Positions 57,871 through 60,058 of a DNA stretch of 60,058 nucleotides are shown here, piece by piece. The notes beneath the pieces are model-generated. The model saw nothing but the letters and a program-made list of their open reading frames with translations. It searched no databases and had not been told where the DNA came from. Source of the DNA: CAIXPS01 sp034430115 (GTDB lineage: Bacteria > Chloroflexota > Anaerolineae > J036 > Brachytrichaceae); the NCBI GenBank assembly GCA_034430115.1, contig DAOUFG010000178.1:1-60058 (forward strand). The letters are read 5' to 3'. Within the stretch, counting starts at the first letter, position 1. Each line of letters begins with the position of its first letter. The translations under genes and the position numbers were made by a program.

Positions 57871-58230
57871 TTATCGGGAAGGGTTCATCACACGCATCCA
57901 CAGTAGCATGACAGTCACATAAACTACATAAAAGATATTAAAAGCCAACTTACGCCAAGTAACAGGAAAGAAAATATCTGTTATGAACATAGTGAACGGT
58001 AAAACGATGGAACATAATTGAAATACGGTGGGCCAGGGAGATATTGTATGTCTCTTGGGAACACCGCATAATAGGCATAGCCAAAAAGGCATGCGAATTA
58101 AATTTTCCGTTGTTGTCAATCTCTGTCCAATATAACCCATAACCCAAGTCAGGATACTAAGCGGTAATGTACTTACAACATTGTGTATATCATTAGCGGC
58201 TGCCGTGTATAAGTCTGTCCACGTAATCAT
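57871..58230 (-). CDS. Small membrane protein D of the RHS array
   Basis: A 119-residue protein with three to four helices and MPFWLCLLCGVPKRHTISPW, matching the block of genes A and C. Its start overlaps the 3' end of the longer RHS gene (stop at 58193) by 38 bp, so it is directly coupled to that toxin-like gene. This position is what one expects of an immunity gene. Confidence 0.7.
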   Translation of the reverse strand: MITWTDLYTAAANDIHNVVSTLPLSILTWVMGYIGQRLTTTENLIRMPFWLCLLCGVPKRHTISPWPTVFQLCSIVLPFTMFITDIFFPVTWRKLAFNIFYVVYVTVMLLWMRVMNPSR

Positions 58231-59959
58231 AAATATTTCCTAAAGAAGAGATAACGAATGACCTCCCAAATGTTACGACTGTTGTTCGGATCGATGACTC
58301 CAGTATGTAGGAGGACAATATGCGAGGCTCGATTCTTGATCTGGGAGCACCCACACTCGTATTAGGTAAGAATGGATTGGGGGCTTTTATTCGCCATGCT
58401 GCATTCCAGCCTTCCGAAAGGGCTGATGCACCTGCATACACTACTCCTTCACCAATCATGTTTAGCCCATTCACTTTGCGCCCATGACCCATGTCCGACA
58501 ATGCAGCTTGCGTAGCTCCGGTTAGAGTGTCAACGCCGATGCGCGCAGCCACAGTTCTGCCCAAAGGTGAACCTTTTACAGCGCCGCCAAGTCCATTCGC
58601 GGTATATGTCGCCAGGAAGTCAGTTGTGTCAAATTGGTCCTGTGCTACATATTTTTGCGTATACATATAAGCCTCACCTGATGATCCTGCCCCGACGCCT
58701 GCGCCAATCAAGGTACCACCAAGTGCAATTGCAGTTGCGCCAGATAAGGCTGTGTATCCCGCCACGATACCTAATCCTGAACCAATGAGAAGACCGGCCC
58801 CAGCGCCTGCTGCCGTAGCAATAGCAAACTGACCCGCATCAAAATGCCCTGACGAAATACTTGTTGCTGCGTATGTGGCACCAAATACGACTCCGCCTAT
58901 TAAGCCACCAACTAAAGCTGTGACACAGAATGGGCAATGTCCTGTGGTGTCGGTATATTTGAGTGGGTTGTTATAAGTATAGGCATATCGATCCAGAGTC
59001 TGTGATGCACCCGGTTTCAGAACGATACTGTCCGCCGAGATAAACCTCCCGAGCACGGGCGAGTAAAATCTTGCGCCATAATCCATCAGACTACCGACAG
59101 CCCCCACGTTTTCGGCCCTCTGACCTGTGAACGTGCGTTCAGAAGGCAAGCTCCCACTGGTGTAGCGTACCTCGCCATACGGGTAGTAGCGCATCTCGCT
59201 GATCTTTGCGCCGCTAGCATCAGCCGTCAGGCTGGCACTCCCCAGATGGTCGCCATAGACAAACGTAAGCGTGACGTCCTCGCGCACGGCCACCTGTTGG
59301 CTGTTGAAGCGATAGGTCACCCGTGCAGGAGCCAGGTTCAGCAGCGGCTCGCTCAGGGAAGGGATGCCATTGCAGCCTGAGCAGAAGACCACCGGCAGAT
59401 ATAGCTTGTGCGTGTACGTCGGCGGGAGTGTGCTCGGGGGCACCACCATCTGCGACGGGCCAGTCACCTCATAGTCTGTGTTCACGTAGACGGTCGTGCC
59501 CTGCGGTCCGATGCGCTTGACGCGGGTTCCGTCCGCATCATAGAAATACTGTGTCACCTGCCCGGTGGTGGTGTTCGTCACCACGACCAGATGATTGTCG
59601 ATGTCCCACTGCTGCTGGTAGGTGACGAGTTGCGTCCCACTCATCTCCGTGCGTTGCGTCATGTTGCCATTGGCATCGTACTGGAACGAGGAACCATCCG
59701 AGAGCGAACGGACGGCGTGTGGTTGGGTAGCGCCATAGGATTGCGTGACACCCGCCTTGCTGACGAAGTTGCCGATGGCGTTGTAGCTGTAGCTCTGTGC
59801 GTAAGCCCCTGACGCACTGACCAGGCGATCCAACGGATCATAAGTGAAGGCTTCCGTATTCCCCTGGCTGGGCGAACGATCTCTCAGCGTGCTGACGTTG
59901 TCCACACTGTCATACTCATACACCAGGTTCATCAGGATCGTGGCGGTCTCTCCGGTCAC
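58193..59959 (-). CDS. RHS/YD-repeat protein, C-terminal part with variable tip
   Basis: A 588-residue frame. YD repeats are visible (YEYDSVDNVSTLRDR, FTYDPLDRLVSASGAYAQSY, FQYDANGNMTQRTE, YFYDADGTRVKRI), then the conserved core end YGDHLGSASLTADASGAK, MRYYPYGEVRY, ARFYSPVLGRFISADSI. After about residue 345 the tip is Gly/Ala-rich and hydrophobic and ends in KAPNPFLPNTSVGAPRSRIE and on; no known toxin motif is seen. The gene is cut at its 5' side: in-frame stop codons and a transposase-like end lie just upstream, so the GTG at 59959 is not a natural start. Confidence 0.8.
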   Translation of the reverse strand: MTGETATILMNLVYEYDSVDNVSTLRDRSPSQGNTEAFTYDPLDRLVSASGAYAQSYSYNAIGNFVSKAGVTQSYGATQPHAVRSLSDGSSFQYDANGNMTQRTEMSGTQLVTYQQQWDIDNHLVVVTNTTTGQVTQYFYDADGTRVKRIGPQGTTVYVNTDYEVTGPSQMVVPPSTLPPTYTHKLYLPVVFCSGCNGIPSLSEPLLNLAPARVTYRFNSQQVAVREDVTLTFVYGDHLGSASLTADASGAKISEMRYYPYGEVRYTSGSLPSERTFTGQRAENVGAVGSLMDYGARFYSPVLGRFISADSIVLKPGASQTLDRYAYTYNNPLKYTDTTGHCPFCVTALVGGLIGGVVFGATYAATSISSGHFDAGQFAIATAAGAGAGLLIGSGLGIVAGYTALSGATAIALGGTLIGAGVGAGSSGEAYMYTQKYVAQDQFDTTDFLATYTANGLGGAVKGSPLGRTVAARIGVDTLTGATQAALSDMGHGRKVNGLNMIGEGVVYAGASALSEGWNAAWRIKAPNPFLPNTSVGAPRSRIEPRILSSYILESSIRTTVVTFGRSFVISSLGNIYDYVDRLIHGSR

Positions 59960-59983
59960 CCTAGGGCGATTGCATTTGGAAAT

Positions 59984-60058
59984 TTAAGCCGCGCCGGCCT
60001 GGAGCACCTTGAGCAGGTAAGCCTGGTCCAGCGCGGCGGTGAAACGCTTGCCCTTGAT
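59984..60058 (-). mobile_element. 3' end of a transposase-like gene (partial)
   Basis: The minus strand enters the window in frame as GKRFTAALDQAYLLKVLQAG followed by AA and a stop at 59984-59986. The ending with GKRxxAALDxxYLLKVL is like that of ISAs1-family DDE transposases, which are old companions of rhs loci as H-repeats. Only 24 residues are visible, so the family is a guess. The RHS frame begins 24 bp away. Confidence 0.45.

Overview
The window looks like a piece of a Chloroflexota chromosome (Anaerolineae-like), moderately GC-rich. The main clues are a fused transaldolase/glucose-6-phosphate isomerase, the mix of RicT, PreP-type M16 protease, LCP and PyrK/PyrC genes, and A/T/P-rich lipoprotein linkers. 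The assignment is inference, since there is no rRNA or taxonomic marker in the window. No tRNA, rRNA or CRISPR array was seen.

Left part (1-18.9 kb): the 3' end of an unrecognised gene, a corrinoid-type URO-D fold methyltransferase, then a minus-strand pentose-phosphate block rpiB, tal-pgi, gnd, zwf, pgl. After it come an L,D-transpeptidase, an RRM protein with a candidate small RNA or leader in front, a PreP-like protease, a NUDIX hydrolase, and the set mrp, ricT, PIG-L deacetylase. A second candidate small RNA lies upstream of a DUF3800 gene.

Middle (19-38 kb): a minus-strand operon iscX, nuoB, nuoCD, nuoI faces a SufR-like Fe-S regulator across a 111-bp intergenic region holding a palindromic operator candidate. 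An A-type Fe-S carrier follows. Next come a radical SAM protein, a cluster of very small genes, a HepT/MntA toxin-antitoxin pair, and a maltodextrin locus (lipoprotein alpha-amylase; malE, malF, malG and a cytosolic GH13 in one operon). A ParB-fold/DUF4032-like protein, an MBL-fold protein, a TPR lipoprotein and a small unknown protein are read the other way.

Right part (38-60 kb): two tandem GT39-like membrane glycosyltransferases, an M20 hydrolase, pyrK, a GxxExxY gene inside a near-perfect 30-bp inverted repeat, pyrC, a membrane protein, a PfkB kinase, a polyprenol-kinase-like protein, an LCP protein, rpe and xylB. The last 5 kb is less GC-rich and holds RHS tips, RHS-core remnants and four related small membrane proteins, ending at a transposase-like fragment.

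Two themes stand out. First, a dispersed family of nested inverted repeats built on a 7-bp unit (GATTGGAGATT-like) and on ACCACGGAT/GACACGGATT arms fills many spacers and is inserted in frame inside at least five genes (two glycosyltransferases, pyrK, pyrC, xylB). The GxxExxY gene is flanked by the same arms and is a candidate for the activity that spreads them. Second, the RHS locus looks like a tandem array of toxin tips and candidate membrane immunity proteins.
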